Source: Streptomyces sp. AM 2-1-1
Lineage (GTDB): Bacteria > Actinomycetota > Actinomycetes > Streptomycetales > Streptomycetaceae
DNA length: 64,000 bases
Direction: 5' to 3'
Assembly: GCF_029167645.1 (NCBI RefSeq)
Contig: NZ_CP119147.1
Span: 1,488,001-1,552,000 of the forward strand
Both the position numbers and the translations under genes were made by a program. Below the pieces are notes generated by a model, which ran no database searches, had not been told where the DNA came from, and saw only the letters and a list, made by a program, of their open reading frames with translations. Positions 34,478 through 46,969 of the stretch are shown one piece after another (the first letter of the stretch is position 1; every line of letters starts with the position of its first letter).

Positions 34478-36153
34478 GCGCTGAGCTCCTCCTGGACGGC
34501 CAGGGCGCGGCCCTGAGCCTGCTTCACGTAGCTGTCGAGATCGGCGTACTGCTCCCGGAGCTGCCGCTTGAGGACCTTCCCGGTCACTCCGACCGGGATG
34601 CCCGTCTCGTCGTCGACGACCTCCAGCAGCCCGAGCGGCGGGTGGCCCGTCGCCCGCAGGGCCTCGTTGGCCCGGGCCAGCAGCTTCTCCGGGTCGGCCA
34701 CCGCCCGTGCGACGGTGACGACGGCGACCGGGACGCTCTTCCCCGCGCGGCGACCGGCGACGACGGCGACGTCACCGACCTCCGGTACCTCGTTGAGGAC
34801 GACTTCCTCCATGAACACCGAGTATCCGGTGCCCTGTTCCGTCTCGATGGCGTCGGCGGCCCGGTCCACGAGGAAGAACTCGCCCTCGGCGTCACGGTAA
34901 GCCATGTCACCCGGAAGCCAGAAGCCCGCGAGCTGATAGCGGTAGGTCGTGTCGGAATCGCCCCAGTATCCGGGCGTGATGGCGGGGCCCTTCGCCGCCA
35001 GGAAGCCGACCTCGCCGTCGTCGGCGCGGCTGCCGTCCTTGCGCAGGATGGTGACCTCGGCGACGCCGACCGGCTTGCCGGCGCAGCGGTCGTTGCGCTC
35101 GCTGTCCAGGGTGCGCGCCTTGAGCAGGACGCCCCAGCCGAGCTCGGTGGTCCCCAGGCGGTCGAAGAAGGCCGCGCGTCCGAGACCGGCGCTGCGCATC
35201 GAGAGGACCTTGGTGATGTGCGCCTGGTGCACGGCGTCACCGATGGAGACCCACACCTGTACGGAGTCGAGCGCGCCCGACTCCGCCTCGACGTGGGCGA
35301 GTTCGGCGTAGGCGTGCGCGAAGGACATCACCGAGGTCGGCTGGTACTTGTGCACGGACGCGGCGAGCGCGGAGCCGCTGCGGTCGTTGAGCGCCACGAT
35401 CGGGGTGCCGCCGAGGACCGCGTACACGGTGTACGCCACACAGCCCAGGTGCGACTGGGGCAGCGCGGTCATCATCAGCGCGCCGGGGTGCTCGGTGTGG
35501 TCGACGAGCCGGAACTTGGGCCCGGAGACGATCGACTTGTGGGTGTGGATGGTGGGCTTGGGCCGCCCGGTGGTGCCGGAGGAGTGCAGCAGCGCCACCG
35601 GGTCGTCGTCGTGGTGCTTCCAGTAAGCGGCCTCGGGCAGCTCGGCGGCGGGCGGCGCCGGCAGGTCCTCCTCGGCGGTGGTCCAGCGCAGGCTGGTGCC
35701 CTCGTCGGCGGGGCCCAGGAGGTCGAGCCGGCCGCGGTCGGCGTAGAGGCCGACGGGGGTGGTCTGCTCCACCAGCGACTCGACGATCGTCCGCGAGGCG
35801 TTGGAGTTGATCAGCAGGGCCACCGCGCCGATCTGGGCGAGCGCGTAGAAGTGCAGGGAGTAGCTGAGGGAGTCCTCCAGCCACACCGCCACCCGGTCCC
35901 GCACCCCGACGCCCTGCGCGAGGTACCAGACCGACCAGCTCTGCGCCAGCGCGTCGAACTCGGCGAGGCTGAAGTCGTTCTTCAGCTCCCCGGCCGAGGT
36001 CGCTATCGGGCGCGCCGAGTGCAGGAACGGCACCTCGGGGTGCGGGTTGGTGGCGAGGGCCGCGCGCAGCAGGTTTCCACCGCCCACGGTGGAGTCGGCG
36101 GCGAGGGCGGACCGCTGTTCCGGCGTGAGGACGGTCGGGGCGAACGTGGTCAT
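34474..36153 (-). CDS. CreM-like AMP-forming ligase, candidate ATP-dependent diazotase
   Basis: A 559-residue ANL-superfamily enzyme with all core motifs: [18 protein letters not shown] near 188-205, [12 protein letters not shown] near 345, [17 protein letters not shown] near 435-450, and the C-terminal lysine in [13 protein letters not shown] near 520. Generic annotation would be acyl-CoA synthetase. Relatives in cremeomycin (CreM) and avenalumic acid (AvaA6) pathways activate nitrite with ATP and diazotise an arylamine. The presence of a nitrite-forming pair and an arylamine (p-aminophenylalanine) route in the same cluster makes that reading attractive. Ordinary acyl-CoA or amide ligation remains possible. 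ATG 36153; it couples to the nitroreductase-like gene. Confidence 0.75.
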   Translation of the reverse strand: MTTFAPTVLTPEQRSALAADSTVGGGNLLRAALATNPHPEVPFLHSARPIATSAGELKNDFSLAEFDALAQSWSVWYLAQGVGVRDRVAVWLEDSLSYSLHFYALAQIGAVALLINSNASRTIVESLVEQTTPVGLYADRGRLDLLGPADEGTSLRWTTAEEDLPAPPAAELPEAAYWKHHDDDPVALLHSSGTTGRPKPTIHTHKSIVSGPKFRLVDHTEHPGALMMTALPQSHLGCVAYTVYAVLGGTPIVALNDRSGSALAASVHKYQPTSVMSFAHAYAELAHVEAESGALDSVQVWVSIGDAVHQAHITKVLSMRSAGLGRAAFFDRLGTTELGWGVLLKARTLDSERNDRCAGKPVGVAEVTILRKDGSRADDGEVGFLAAKGPAITPGYWGDSDTTYRYQLAGFWLPGDMAYRDAEGEFFLVDRAADAIETEQGTGYSVFMEEVVLNEVPEVGDVAVVAGRRAGKSVPVAVVTVARAVADPEKLLARANEALRATGHPPLGLLEVVDDETGIPVGVTGKVLKRQLREQYADLDSYVKQAQGRALAVQEELSA

Positions 36154-36325
36154 GGAGCACCTTCCTGATGTGGATCGGCGGGTCGGGTGTCGGCGGTGCG
36201 GGTGCCGGGGGCGGTGATGATGGCACGAGGGGCGCCCCGGGCCGGTGGGCGGACGGGGCCGCGGACCGGGCCGGGGCGGCGGTCTGGGCGGGCTCGGGGT
36301 GGGCCGGCGGGCGGTGTGGTGTCCG

Positions 36326-39599
<3,274 letters not shown>

Positions 39600-39809
39600 G
39601 GTCTCCCCTTCCGCCTTGTCCACCCTGCGAACTCTGCCGGGGGCCGCGCGGAGGCGGCCACCCGTTCGATAGCTCGGATCGACGCAGTGCACTTACTGGG
39701 GGGATCCATACGGGGACATACGCGTCAGCCGGGGCAGGTCGCGCCCCGGTCGGCGAGGAGCGGTGCGGGGCCGTGTGGAGCGGCGGGGCGGTGGGGGCGG
39801 AGGGCGCGG
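39600..39809. promoter_or_regulatory. Upstream region of the mutase operon
   Basis: About 210 bases between the mutase start and the tandem repeat at 39810. It must carry the promoter for the leftward p-aminophenylalanine operon. The stretch 39660-39725 is the least GC-rich part. No gene with a ribosome site is seen. Confidence 0.4.
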
Positions 39810-39931
39810 TGGGGAGTGCGGGAAGGCCGCGGCCGGCGGGCCCCGTCGGTCGGCGTCCACGTCGCGCACCTGGGGAGTACGGGAAGCCCGCGGCCGGCGG
39901 GCCCCGTCAGTCGGCGTCCACGTCGCGCACC
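39810..39931. repeat. 61-bp tandem duplication covering the 3' end of the decarboxylase gene
   Basis: Bases 39810-39870 and 39871-39931 align end to end with only a few mismatches (for example GTGCGGGAAGGCC versus GTACGGGAAGCCC). The right copy contains the last eight codons and stop of the decarboxylase; in the left copy the stop triplet is changed (CGA in place of TGA on the gene strand). The left copy is therefore a non-coding relic of the gene's 3' end. Confidence 0.85.
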
Positions 39932-41385
39932 GAGACGCGGATGGTGGCGAGCGTGCTGTCGGCGGCGTCGGGGACGAGCATCCCGGCGCGGACGCCGTCG
40001 CGCAGGTAGTCGACGACGTCCCGGTCGAGCACCTCGCCGGGGAGGGCGGCGGGGACGCCGGGCGGATAGGGGGTGAGCATCTCGGCGCAGACCCGTCCGA
40101 CGGCCCGGTCCGCGGGGACCTCCTCGACGTCGCCGAAGAACGCGTCGCGGGGAAGGGTCGCCTGCCGGAGCCGGAGGCCGCCCGGGGCCGGGACCCTGAT
40201 CTTCGGTGCGGGCGGCAGGTCGTCGGCGTGCGCGACGAGATCGCGCAGGCCGTCGAGGAGGCGCCGCTCCGTCGTGTCGTCGTCGGCGTGGGTCAGCTGG
40301 GCGTTGACGCGCCGGTGGTCCGAGGTGTGCAGGTTGACGCGGTGGTTGCGGCGCATCCAGTCGGCGGCGGCGTACCCGTTGAAGGGGAGGGCGCTCAGGT
40401 CCACGTATATCTGGAGGGGGTCCATGTCGGCGGCGAGCCCGTCGCCGCAGAAGTCGGCGCGCCCGTGGACGTGCAGGCCCTCGATCCCGTCGACGGCCGC
40501 CCGGACCCGGTGGGCGCGGGAGAGGGCGTCGCCCAGGAGTGCGCGGCCGTGCTCCATCATCTGGCGGCGCCACCCGTCGAGGGCCGCGAAGACGAGCACC
40601 GATGGGCTGGTGGTGTCCAGGAGGTCGGCCCGGGCGGCGAGGGCGTCCTTGGCCACGAGGTCGCCCTGCAGGTGGAAGACGGACCCCTGTTCCAGTCCGG
40701 AACCCATCTTGTGGACCGAGGTCACGCAGACGTCGGCTCCGGCGTCCATGGCCCAGGTGGGCAGGTCGGGGTGGAAGGGCAGGTGCGCTCCCCACGCTTC
40801 GTCGACGATCAGCGGTACGCCTCGTTCGTGGCAGAGCTCCGCGAGGGCTCCGACGTCGGCGCAGGCGCCGTAGGGGGTCGGGCTGGTGACCAGGGCCCCC
40901 CGTGCGTCGGGGTGCTCCTCGAACGCGGCCCGGAAGGCATCGGCGGCCGGCGGGTGGGCGAGGTGGAGGCCGGCGTCCCACTGCGGATCGACCCAGACCG
41001 GGCGGATCCCCGCGAGGATCAGGCCCGAGACCACCGACTTGTGGACGTCCCGGCCGATCAGCAGTTTCTGGTGCGGGCCGGCGACGGAGAGCATGGCCGC
41101 CTTCACCGAGAGGGAGCTGCCGCAGGTGGAGAAGAAGGTGTGGTCGGCGCCGACGGCGTCGGCCATCAACTCCTCGGCCCGCTCGATGACCTTGCCCGAC
41201 ATCGTCCGGTCGTCGAGCCCGGAGACCGCGAGCATGTCCGCGTGGAAGACGGCCTCTCCGAGCACCTCGAGGACCCTCGGATCCGCCCCTCTGCCCTGCT
41301 TGTGGCCGGGCGGCGTGAACGGCAGTTGGTCCTCGGCCCGGTACGCGGCCAGAGCGTCGAGAACGGGAGCTTCGGAGTGGTCCAT
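39907..41385 (-). CDS. Orn/Lys/Arg decarboxylase family (fold type I PLP)
   Basis: A 492-residue PLP enzyme. Features: TPPGHKQGRGADPRVLEVLG near 24-43, HTFFSTCGSSLSVKAAML near 81-98, IVDEAWGAHLPFHPD near 195-209, and the PLP lysine in VTSVHKMGSGLEQGSVF near 223-239. It decarboxylates lysine, ornithine or arginine to a diamine. It lacks the N-terminal wing domain of inducible enterobacterial enzymes, as is usual for actinobacterial forms. ATG 41385. It points left, toward the mutase operon, but is separated by about 300 bases, so a cluster role is uncertain. Its 3' end is duplicated (see repeat). Confidence 0.88.
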   Translation of the reverse strand: MDHSEAPVLDALAAYRAEDQLPFTPPGHKQGRGADPRVLEVLGEAVFHADMLAVSGLDDRTMSGKVIERAEELMADAVGADHTFFSTCGSSLSVKAAMLSVAGPHQKLLIGRDVHKSVVSGLILAGIRPVWVDPQWDAGLHLAHPPAADAFRAAFEEHPDARGALVTSPTPYGACADVGALAELCHERGVPLIVDEAWGAHLPFHPDLPTWAMDAGADVCVTSVHKMGSGLEQGSVFHLQGDLVAKDALAARADLLDTTSPSVLVFAALDGWRRQMMEHGRALLGDALSRAHRVRAAVDGIEGLHVHGRADFCGDGLAADMDPLQIYVDLSALPFNGYAAADWMRRNHRVNLHTSDHRRVNAQLTHADDDTTERRLLDGLRDLVAHADDLPPAPKIRVPAPGGLRLRQATLPRDAFFGDVEEVPADRAVGRVCAEMLTPYPPGVPAALPGEVLDRDVVDYLRDGVRAGMLVPDAADSTLATIRVSVRDVDAD

Positions 41386-41560
41386 GGTCGGCCTTCCGGT
41401 ACGGCGGTGGAAAGGAACGCGCGGCTGGGGAACGGCGGGCCGCTGCGGCGCGCCGCGCCCCGCCGCGGGAGTGGGGCACGGACGGCCGCCCCGCCGCGTG
41501 CCGCCACTCCCGGTCGTGGCCCGGGGCGGCTCGTCCGTCCGCCGCCCCGGGTACGGCCTG

Positions 41561-43855
41561 TCAGAGAGCGGGCGTGAACCGGTCCCAGGCGCGGTGTGCG
41601 CCGAGCAGGGAGGTGACGGTCTCCAGCACCTGGGGGGCGGCCTCGCCGGTCACCACACCCGGGGAGCCCGCGGGGAGCCCCGCCGCCGCGAGGGCGTCGA
41701 CGCCGTCGCCCCACGCGCCGATGGCCTTGCCGTGCCGGTACGCCTCCCCGACCATCAGCAGCAGGCGCGGCTCGATGGCGGTGACGGCCGCGGTGGCGTC
41801 GTCCGTCTTGGCGTCACGGGCGCCGTAGCTGTCTGCGGCAGGGCCCGGCGCGCCGGCCAGCAGGATCGCGTCGAACTCGGTCGAGCGGGCCGTGGCGAAG
41901 GTGCGCTGCACGGTCACCGCGTCGTCCCCCCGGCCCAGCTTGCCGCCGGCCGGGGCGATGACCAGCGGGACCATGCCGGCATCGAGGATCGTGCGGCGCA
42001 CCGCGCGCACCCCGTCGAGGTCGTCCGTCCCGTCGGTGACGATGCCGATGATCCGGCCGTCGACCGGCCAGTTCTGCCCGATCTGGGAGAGCGCGGGGCT
42101 CGGTTCGACCGACGCCAGGGGGACGCTCGGCCCGGGGGCGGGAAGGCCCAGACCGGCCGCGACCTCCGCGCAGAGGTCGGGGTCGATGTTGGCGAGGACC
42201 TGGAGCCCGCGCACCTTGATGGACTCCTCCCAGCACTTGCCCAGCTCGAAGGTGTAGGCGGCGGCGATGTGCTCGCGCTCGGTGGGGGTCATGCTGAGGT
42301 AGAACAGCCGCGCCTGGCTGAAGTGGTCGTCGAAGGAGGCCGGAGCGTCCCGCACCTTCCGGGCGGCGGGGAGTTGCACGGGCACCTCGATGAAGGCGCC
42401 GGTGTCCTGACCCGCGAGGAACGGGCAGCCGCCGTCGAGGGAGTTGGGGCGGTAGGGCGCCACTCCGCGGTGCACGGCGGTCTGGTGCATGCCGTCCCGC
42501 AGCATGTCGTTGACCGGGGCGTGGGTGCGGTTGATCGGCAGCTGACCGAAGTTGGGACCGCCCAGCCGGCTGATCTGGGTGTCGAGGTAGGAGAAGAGCC
42601 GGCCCTGGAACAGCGGGTCGTCGGTGACGTCGATGCCGGGCACCAGGTGGCCCAGGTGGAAGGCGACCTGCTCGGTCTCGGCGAAGAAGTTCGACGGGTT
42701 GGCGTTGAGGGTCATCAGGCCGATCGGCCGGACCGGCGCCAGCTCCTCGGGCACGATCTTCGTCGGGTCCAGCAGGTCGATGCCCTCGAACATCTGGTCC
42801 TCGGTGTCCGGGAAGGTCTGGACACCCAGCTCCCACTGCGGGAAGGCGCCCGCCTCGATCGCGTCGGCGAGGTCGCGGCGGTGGAAGTCGGGGTCGACAC
42901 CCGCGGTGATCTGCGCCTCCTCCCACACCAGGGAGTGCACGCCGAGCTTCGGCTTCCAGTGGAACTTCACCAGGGTGGTGGCGCCCTCCGCGTTGACCAG
43001 CCGGAAGGTGTGGACGCCGAAGCCCTCCATCATCCGGTAGGAGCGCGGGATGCCCCGGTCGGACATGTTCCACAGCGTGTGGTGGGTCGCCTCGGTGTGC
43101 AGGGTGACGAAGTCCCAGAACGTGTCGTGGGCGCTCTGCGCCTGCGGGATCTCCCGGTCCGGGTGCGGCTTGCCCGCGTGGATGATGTCGGGGAACTTGA
43201 TCGCGTCCTGGATGAAGAAGACCGGGATGTTGTTGCCGACCAGGTCGAAAACGCCCTCTTCGGTGTAGAACTTCGTCGCGAAGCCCCGGGTGTCGCGGAC
43301 GGTGTCGGCCGAGCCGCGCGAACCGAGGACGGTGGAGAAGCGGACGAACACCGGCGTCTCGACGCCCTCGGCGAGGAACGCCGCCTTGGTGATCCCCGTG
43401 GCGGCCCCGTAGCCGCGGAAGACGCCGTGCGCGGCGGCGCCCCGGGCGTGCACCACCCGCTCGGGGATGCGCTCGTGGTCGAAGTGGGTGATCTTCTCCC
43501 GCAGGTGGTGGTCCTGGAGCAGCACCGGTCCGCGGGGCCCCGCCTTCAGGGAGTGGTCGGTGTCGTAGAGCCGCGCGCCCTGCGCGGTGGTGAGGTACGC
43601 ACCGTCCTGCGCGACCTTGCTCTGCGGGGCTCCGGTGGCCTGCCCGGTCGGGCTGTAGGTCTCCGGTCCGCGCTGGTCGTTCTTGGCCAGGAGCGGCTCG
43701 CGTACCTTCGTCGGCTCCTCGACCGGGACGGCCTCGGGGCCCGGGGCTCCGGGAATCTCATTTCCAGGGTGAATGACCTCCTGGGCTTTCTTCGCTACTT
43801 TCTCGGCGGCGGCGGTCACCGGGTTCTTCTTTTCGCTCACGGCTTTCCGATCCAT
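41561..43855 (-). CDS. katE: Large-subunit (KatE/HPII-type) monofunctional catalase
   Basis: A 764-residue haem catalase with the extra C-terminal class I glutamine-amidotransferase-like domain of large-subunit forms. Active site: histidine in RVVHARGAAAHGVF near 125, asparagine in FDLVGNNIPVFFIQDAIKF near 198; proximal haem tyrosine in RLFSYLDTQISRLG near 407. The last ~150 residues form the flavodoxin-like domain (GRIIGIVTDGTDDLDGV). It destroys hydrogen peroxide. Start MDRKAVSEKK at 43855 is preferred; upstream in-frame ATG 43867 and GTG 43879 are possible and no strong ribosome site decides. It is divergent from a stress-type SDR gene, a common stationary-phase pairing. Confidence 0.92.
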   Translation of the reverse strand: MDRKAVSEKKNPVTAAAEKVAKKAQEVIHPGNEIPGAPGPEAVPVEEPTKVREPLLAKNDQRGPETYSPTGQATGAPQSKVAQDGAYLTTAQGARLYDTDHSLKAGPRGPVLLQDHHLREKITHFDHERIPERVVHARGAAAHGVFRGYGAATGITKAAFLAEGVETPVFVRFSTVLGSRGSADTVRDTRGFATKFYTEEGVFDLVGNNIPVFFIQDAIKFPDIIHAGKPHPDREIPQAQSAHDTFWDFVTLHTEATHHTLWNMSDRGIPRSYRMMEGFGVHTFRLVNAEGATTLVKFHWKPKLGVHSLVWEEAQITAGVDPDFHRRDLADAIEAGAFPQWELGVQTFPDTEDQMFEGIDLLDPTKIVPEELAPVRPIGLMTLNANPSNFFAETEQVAFHLGHLVPGIDVTDDPLFQGRLFSYLDTQISRLGGPNFGQLPINRTHAPVNDMLRDGMHQTAVHRGVAPYRPNSLDGGCPFLAGQDTGAFIEVPVQLPAARKVRDAPASFDDHFSQARLFYLSMTPTEREHIAAAYTFELGKCWEESIKVRGLQVLANIDPDLCAEVAAGLGLPAPGPSVPLASVEPSPALSQIGQNWPVDGRIIGIVTDGTDDLDGVRAVRRTILDAGMVPLVIAPAGGKLGRGDDAVTVQRTFATARSTEFDAILLAGAPGPAADSYGARDAKTDDATAAVTAIEPRLLLMVGEAYRHGKAIGAWGDGVDALAAAGLPAGSPGVVTGEAAPQVLETVTSLLGAHRAWDRFTPAL

Positions 43856-44210
43856 GGTGGCGGGCATGGCCACACGCACATGCGGTCACGCACCGGCAGG
43901 GGCGTCATCGACGCTCTACGCGTTCCCCCCACCTGGGAAACAAACACCTGCGCTGCACCATCCGGCGCTGCGTCCACGTGTGTACGCCGCGCGCCACGGC
44001 AGTGGGGAATACGCAGGTCGTACGGCTCCGAGGGGCGTCGTTCACCGCATGCGTACGGGCTCTGTGGTAAGGGCCGACGGATAAGTCGCGACGGCGCACC
44101 TGGACCAGTGTGCGGAGCGTACGGATTCGCCGTCCCGGTTTCGGGGAGCTTTTCCGGAACAGGTGCATCTCATCCAGGGTCCACCTTTTCCGAACACCAG
44201 GAGACTGCGG
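43856..44210. promoter_or_regulatory. 355-base divergent region between catalase and SDR genes
   Basis: No supported gene is seen. Divergent promoters are expected. The SDR ribosome site (CCAGGAGA, about 44196-44203) is clear. A GTTTC and GGGGAG containing stretch near 44135-44150 could be part of a stress sigma factor promoter (actinobacterial sigB type), but spacing is not certain. Confidence 0.4.
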
Positions 44211-45101
44211 ATGTCGAACGACGAACAGCGCCCCGGCGACCCCGTGACCAAGCACCCCCGGCCCGACTTCCCGGAGCAGGAGCAGGCCCATCCGGGCTGG
44301 ACCGGTCCGATGGATCCACCGCCGGACCACGGTGAGGATTCCTACCGGGGCCACGGGCTCCTCGCCGACCGCAAGGCGGTGGTGACGGGCGGGGACTCCG
44401 GCATCGGGCGGGCCGTGGCGCTCGCCTTCGCGCGGGAGGGCGCCGACGTGCTCTTCACCCACATGGAGTCCGAGGAGGAGGACGCCGCCGAGACGGTGCG
44501 GCTGGTCGAGGAGGCGGGCCGGCGGGCGGTGGCGGTGGCGTGCGACATCCGTGAGGAGGAGCAGTGCCGGAGCCTCGTCGAGCGGGCCGTCACCGAGTTC
44601 GGGCGCGTCGACGTCCTAGTCAACAACGCCGCGTACCAGATGTCGCAGCCCGACGGCATCGGCGCCATCACCACCGAGCAGTTCGACCGGGTGGTCCGCA
44701 CGAACCTGTACGGCATGTTCTGGCTCTCCAAGATGGTGCTGCCCCACATGCCCAAGGGCGGCAGCATCATCAACTCCGCCTCGGTCCAGGCGTACAAGCC
44801 GAGCCCGCACCTGCTCGACTACGCCATGACCAAGGGGGCGATCGTCACCTTCACGCAGGGCCTCGCGCAGATGGTGGCGCCGGACGGCATCCGGGTCAAC
44901 GCGGTGGCGCCCGGTCCGGTCTGGACGCCGCTGATCCCCGCGACGATGCCGGACACGACGGAGTTCGGCAAGCAGTCCCCGCTGGGCCGGCCCGCCCAGC
45001 CCGCCGAGATGGCGCCGGCGTACGTCTTCCTCGCTTCGCCGCAGGCGAGTTACATCACCGCCGAGATCGTCAACGCCACGGGCGGCACCCCGCTCCCGTA
45101 G
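44211..45101 (+). CDS. SDR-family oxidoreductase of the general stress type (YghA/YhdG-like)
   Basis: A 296-residue short-chain dehydrogenase with the ~45-residue charged N-terminal extension of this subgroup (DEQRPGDPVTKHPRPDFPEQ). The cofactor motif is VVTGGDSGIGRAVALAFA near 58-75, NNAAYQMS near 140, and the catalytic Ser/Tyr/Lys in NSASVQAYKPSPHLLDYAMTK region near 185-206 (split by position). ATG 44211 has an AGGAGA site 8 bases upstream. Such genes are often induced with catalase and osmotic stress genes. Substrate unknown; probably not part of the biosynthetic cluster. Confidence 0.85.
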   Translation: MSNDEQRPGDPVTKHPRPDFPEQEQAHPGWTGPMDPPPDHGEDSYRGHGLLADRKAVVTGGDSGIGRAVALAFAREGADVLFTHMESEEEDAAETVRLVEEAGRRAVAVACDIREEEQCRSLVERAVTEFGRVDVLVNNAAYQMSQPDGIGAITTEQFDRVVRTNLYGMFWLSKMVLPHMPKGGSIINSASVQAYKPSPHLLDYAMTKGAIVTFTQGLAQMVAPDGIRVNAVAPGPVWTPLIPATMPDTTEFGKQSPLGRPAQPAEMAPAYVFLASPQASYITAEIVNATGGTPLP

Positions 45102-45153
45102 GGCGCCTCCGGTCACTTCGGCCGGGCGGACGGAACGGCCCGGAGAAGCCGGG

Positions 45154-45186
45154 AGCCGGCACCCCACCGCACAGGGGGTGCCGGCT
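45154..45186. terminator. Bidirectional 12-bp-arm terminator
   Basis: AGCCGGCACCCC (45154-45165) pairs exactly with GGGGTGCCGGCT (45175-45186) around a 9-base loop, between the convergent SDR and CocE-type hydrolase genes. Confidence 0.8.
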
Positions 45187-45236
45187 TCCGGCCGTACGGG
45201 GGCGAGCGAACCGTCGACGGAGTGCGGGTACCGCCG

Positions 45237-46952
45237 TCACCTCACCGTGAACGGCAGCACGAGCCGTGACGGGTGGGCGGCGTCGCGGTAGATCTTGTGG
45301 GTGACGGGGCGGCCGACCGGCAGGTGGAAGGCGTCCGGCGGCAGCAGTGCGTTGTGGGCGTCGGAGAGCGGTTCGTCGTTGGACAGCTCCGTGACGAGGC
45401 GGTGGCCAGGGCGAAAGGTGGTGGCGAACGGGTAGAGCCGCACCACGTACTCCTCGATCGCTCCGGGCTCGACCGGGACCGCGCGGGTGTGCGGGTGGTA
45501 GGGGTTGCCCTCGGTGGTGCGTTCATCGTCGAGCTCGCGGTGCGAGGCCTTGAGATAGCCCGAGGTGATCAACTGACGCTTGCCGCCCGGGGCTTCGTCC
45601 CACAACCGCAGAATGAGGTTCGTGTCGGGCTGGTCGATCTCCACGAAGAGGTGCGCCGCGCCTGCGCCGATCAGCTCGGTGGGCTCTTCGAACGGCTCGG
45701 TGGACCAGTCCAGGATCTCCACCCGGTCGGTGACGGTGAGCGGTGCCTGGTAGAAGCCGTCCGGAGCGGCGTGTTCGACGCCCATGCGCTCGGGCGCGAA
45801 GGAGAGCTTGTGCCGGGGGCGCAGGTGGAGCGCGGTGTACTCGACCTCCTTCGGCGGCCACTGCTCGGCGGTGACCACCTCGCGCGAGCCCTCCACGAAG
45901 ACGCTGACGGCGGGTTCGTCCATGATGCCGTTGTCGACGCCCTTGAGCCAGTACTCGTACCAGCGGAACATCGTGTCGTGCTCCTCGACCCAGGGGCGCG
46001 ACTGCATCGGCGGGTAGGAGCCGATGTCCAGCTTCTTCGGGCCCTTCAGGACGTCGAAGAGCTCGATGTGCCCGTCCACGGTCCAGCCGCGTCCCTGGTC
46101 GATCTGGAGGTAGACCGGGATGTCGATGTCCCGGGCGAGGTTGACCGGGTTGCGTTCCTCGTACCACTCGCCGTCGAGTTCGTTCATGACGATGTCGAAC
46201 CAGAACTCTCGGTTCTTCGGGTACTTCAGCACGTGGACGAGGTTCGGCCAGGCCGCCACGTCCGGATCCTTCAGCCGCTCGTCGACGCGCTTCTTCAGCT
46301 CTTCGGGCGAGTGGAGCGCCTGCATGCGGGAGGTGACATTGGTGTGCGCGATGCCGGAGTCACCGCCCCGGCCCTCGCGGGCGGCACGCGGCATGAACCA
46401 CATGACGCCGCCGTGGTAGGTGGTCTCGTAGAAGTCGAAGTGGCCACCACTGACGAAGATCGCCTTGAGGTGCGGGGGGCGTTCGGCAGCGGCGAGCACC
46501 TGCATGGAGCCGAAGTACGAGATGCCGATCATGCCGACGTTGCCGTCGCACCACGGCTGCGCGGCGACCCACTCGACGAGGTCGTACAGATCCTGGCCCT
46601 GCGGAACACCGCCGAAGTTGTAGTTGCCGATCATGGTGCCGCCGGAGTCGCCGGTGCCGCGCACGTCGCCGATGACGTGGACATACCCCTCCTCCACGAC
46701 GCGCACGATGTCCCCGGCTTCGATGCAGCCGTCCCACATGGGGCTGGGCCGGCGCTGCGGCGGCATGGTGAGGGCGAGGGCCTGGAGCTCCTTGCCGTAG
46801 GCGCTCATCGCGATGAGCGCCGGACGGGGCTTCTCGTCCTGGTCCTGGTAGGCGTCCACGGCGAGTTCGACGCCGTCCCGCATCGGGACCCGGACGTCCT
46901 TCCGGACGGCTATCGTCCGCTCGCCCGCCCGGATCGTCTGGAAATCAGTCAT
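45237..46952 (-). CDS. CocE/NonD-family alpha/beta-hydrolase (X-Pro dipeptidyl-peptidase-like)
   Basis: A 571-residue hydrolase. The N-terminal alpha/beta core has VRVPMRDGVELAVDAY near 20-35, DVRGTGDSGG near 97-106 and the nucleophile GMIGISYFGSMQV near 142-154 (GxSYxG). The C-terminal jelly-roll domain of this family follows (VEILDWSTEPFEE; AHLFVEIDQPDTN; LPVGRPVTHKIYRDAAHPS). Members cleave esters (cocaine, glutaryl-cephalosporin relatives) or X-Pro bonds. It begins a leftward run of hydrolases with the metallo-beta-lactamase-fold gene 17 bases upstream, suggesting a shared catabolic route with an ester or lactone substrate. Confidence 0.85.
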   Translation of the reverse strand: MTDFQTIRAGERTIAVRKDVRVPMRDGVELAVDAYQDQDEKPRPALIAMSAYGKELQALALTMPPQRRPSPMWDGCIEAGDIVRVVEEGYVHVIGDVRGTGDSGGTMIGNYNFGGVPQGQDLYDLVEWVAAQPWCDGNVGMIGISYFGSMQVLAAAERPPHLKAIFVSGGHFDFYETTYHGGVMWFMPRAAREGRGGDSGIAHTNVTSRMQALHSPEELKKRVDERLKDPDVAAWPNLVHVLKYPKNREFWFDIVMNELDGEWYEERNPVNLARDIDIPVYLQIDQGRGWTVDGHIELFDVLKGPKKLDIGSYPPMQSRPWVEEHDTMFRWYEYWLKGVDNGIMDEPAVSVFVEGSREVVTAEQWPPKEVEYTALHLRPRHKLSFAPERMGVEHAAPDGFYQAPLTVTDRVEILDWSTEPFEEPTELIGAGAAHLFVEIDQPDTNLILRLWDEAPGGKRQLITSGYLKASHRELDDERTTEGNPYHPHTRAVPVEPGAIEEYVVRLYPFATTFRPGHRLVTELSNDEPLSDAHNALLPPDAFHLPVGRPVTHKIYRDAAHPSRLVLPFTVR

Positions 46953-46969
46953 GAGGGGTCGCTCCTGTG

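Noticed and set aside
39600..39692. Longer chorismate mutase start at 39692
   Set aside because: The added segment is Arg/Gly-rich and unlike AroQ mutases, while GTG 39599 has a strong ribosome site.
40886..44335. 1149-codon rightward open frame opposite decarboxylase and catalase
   Set aside because: Third-position GC artefact; the leftward catalase and decarboxylase are unmistakable.
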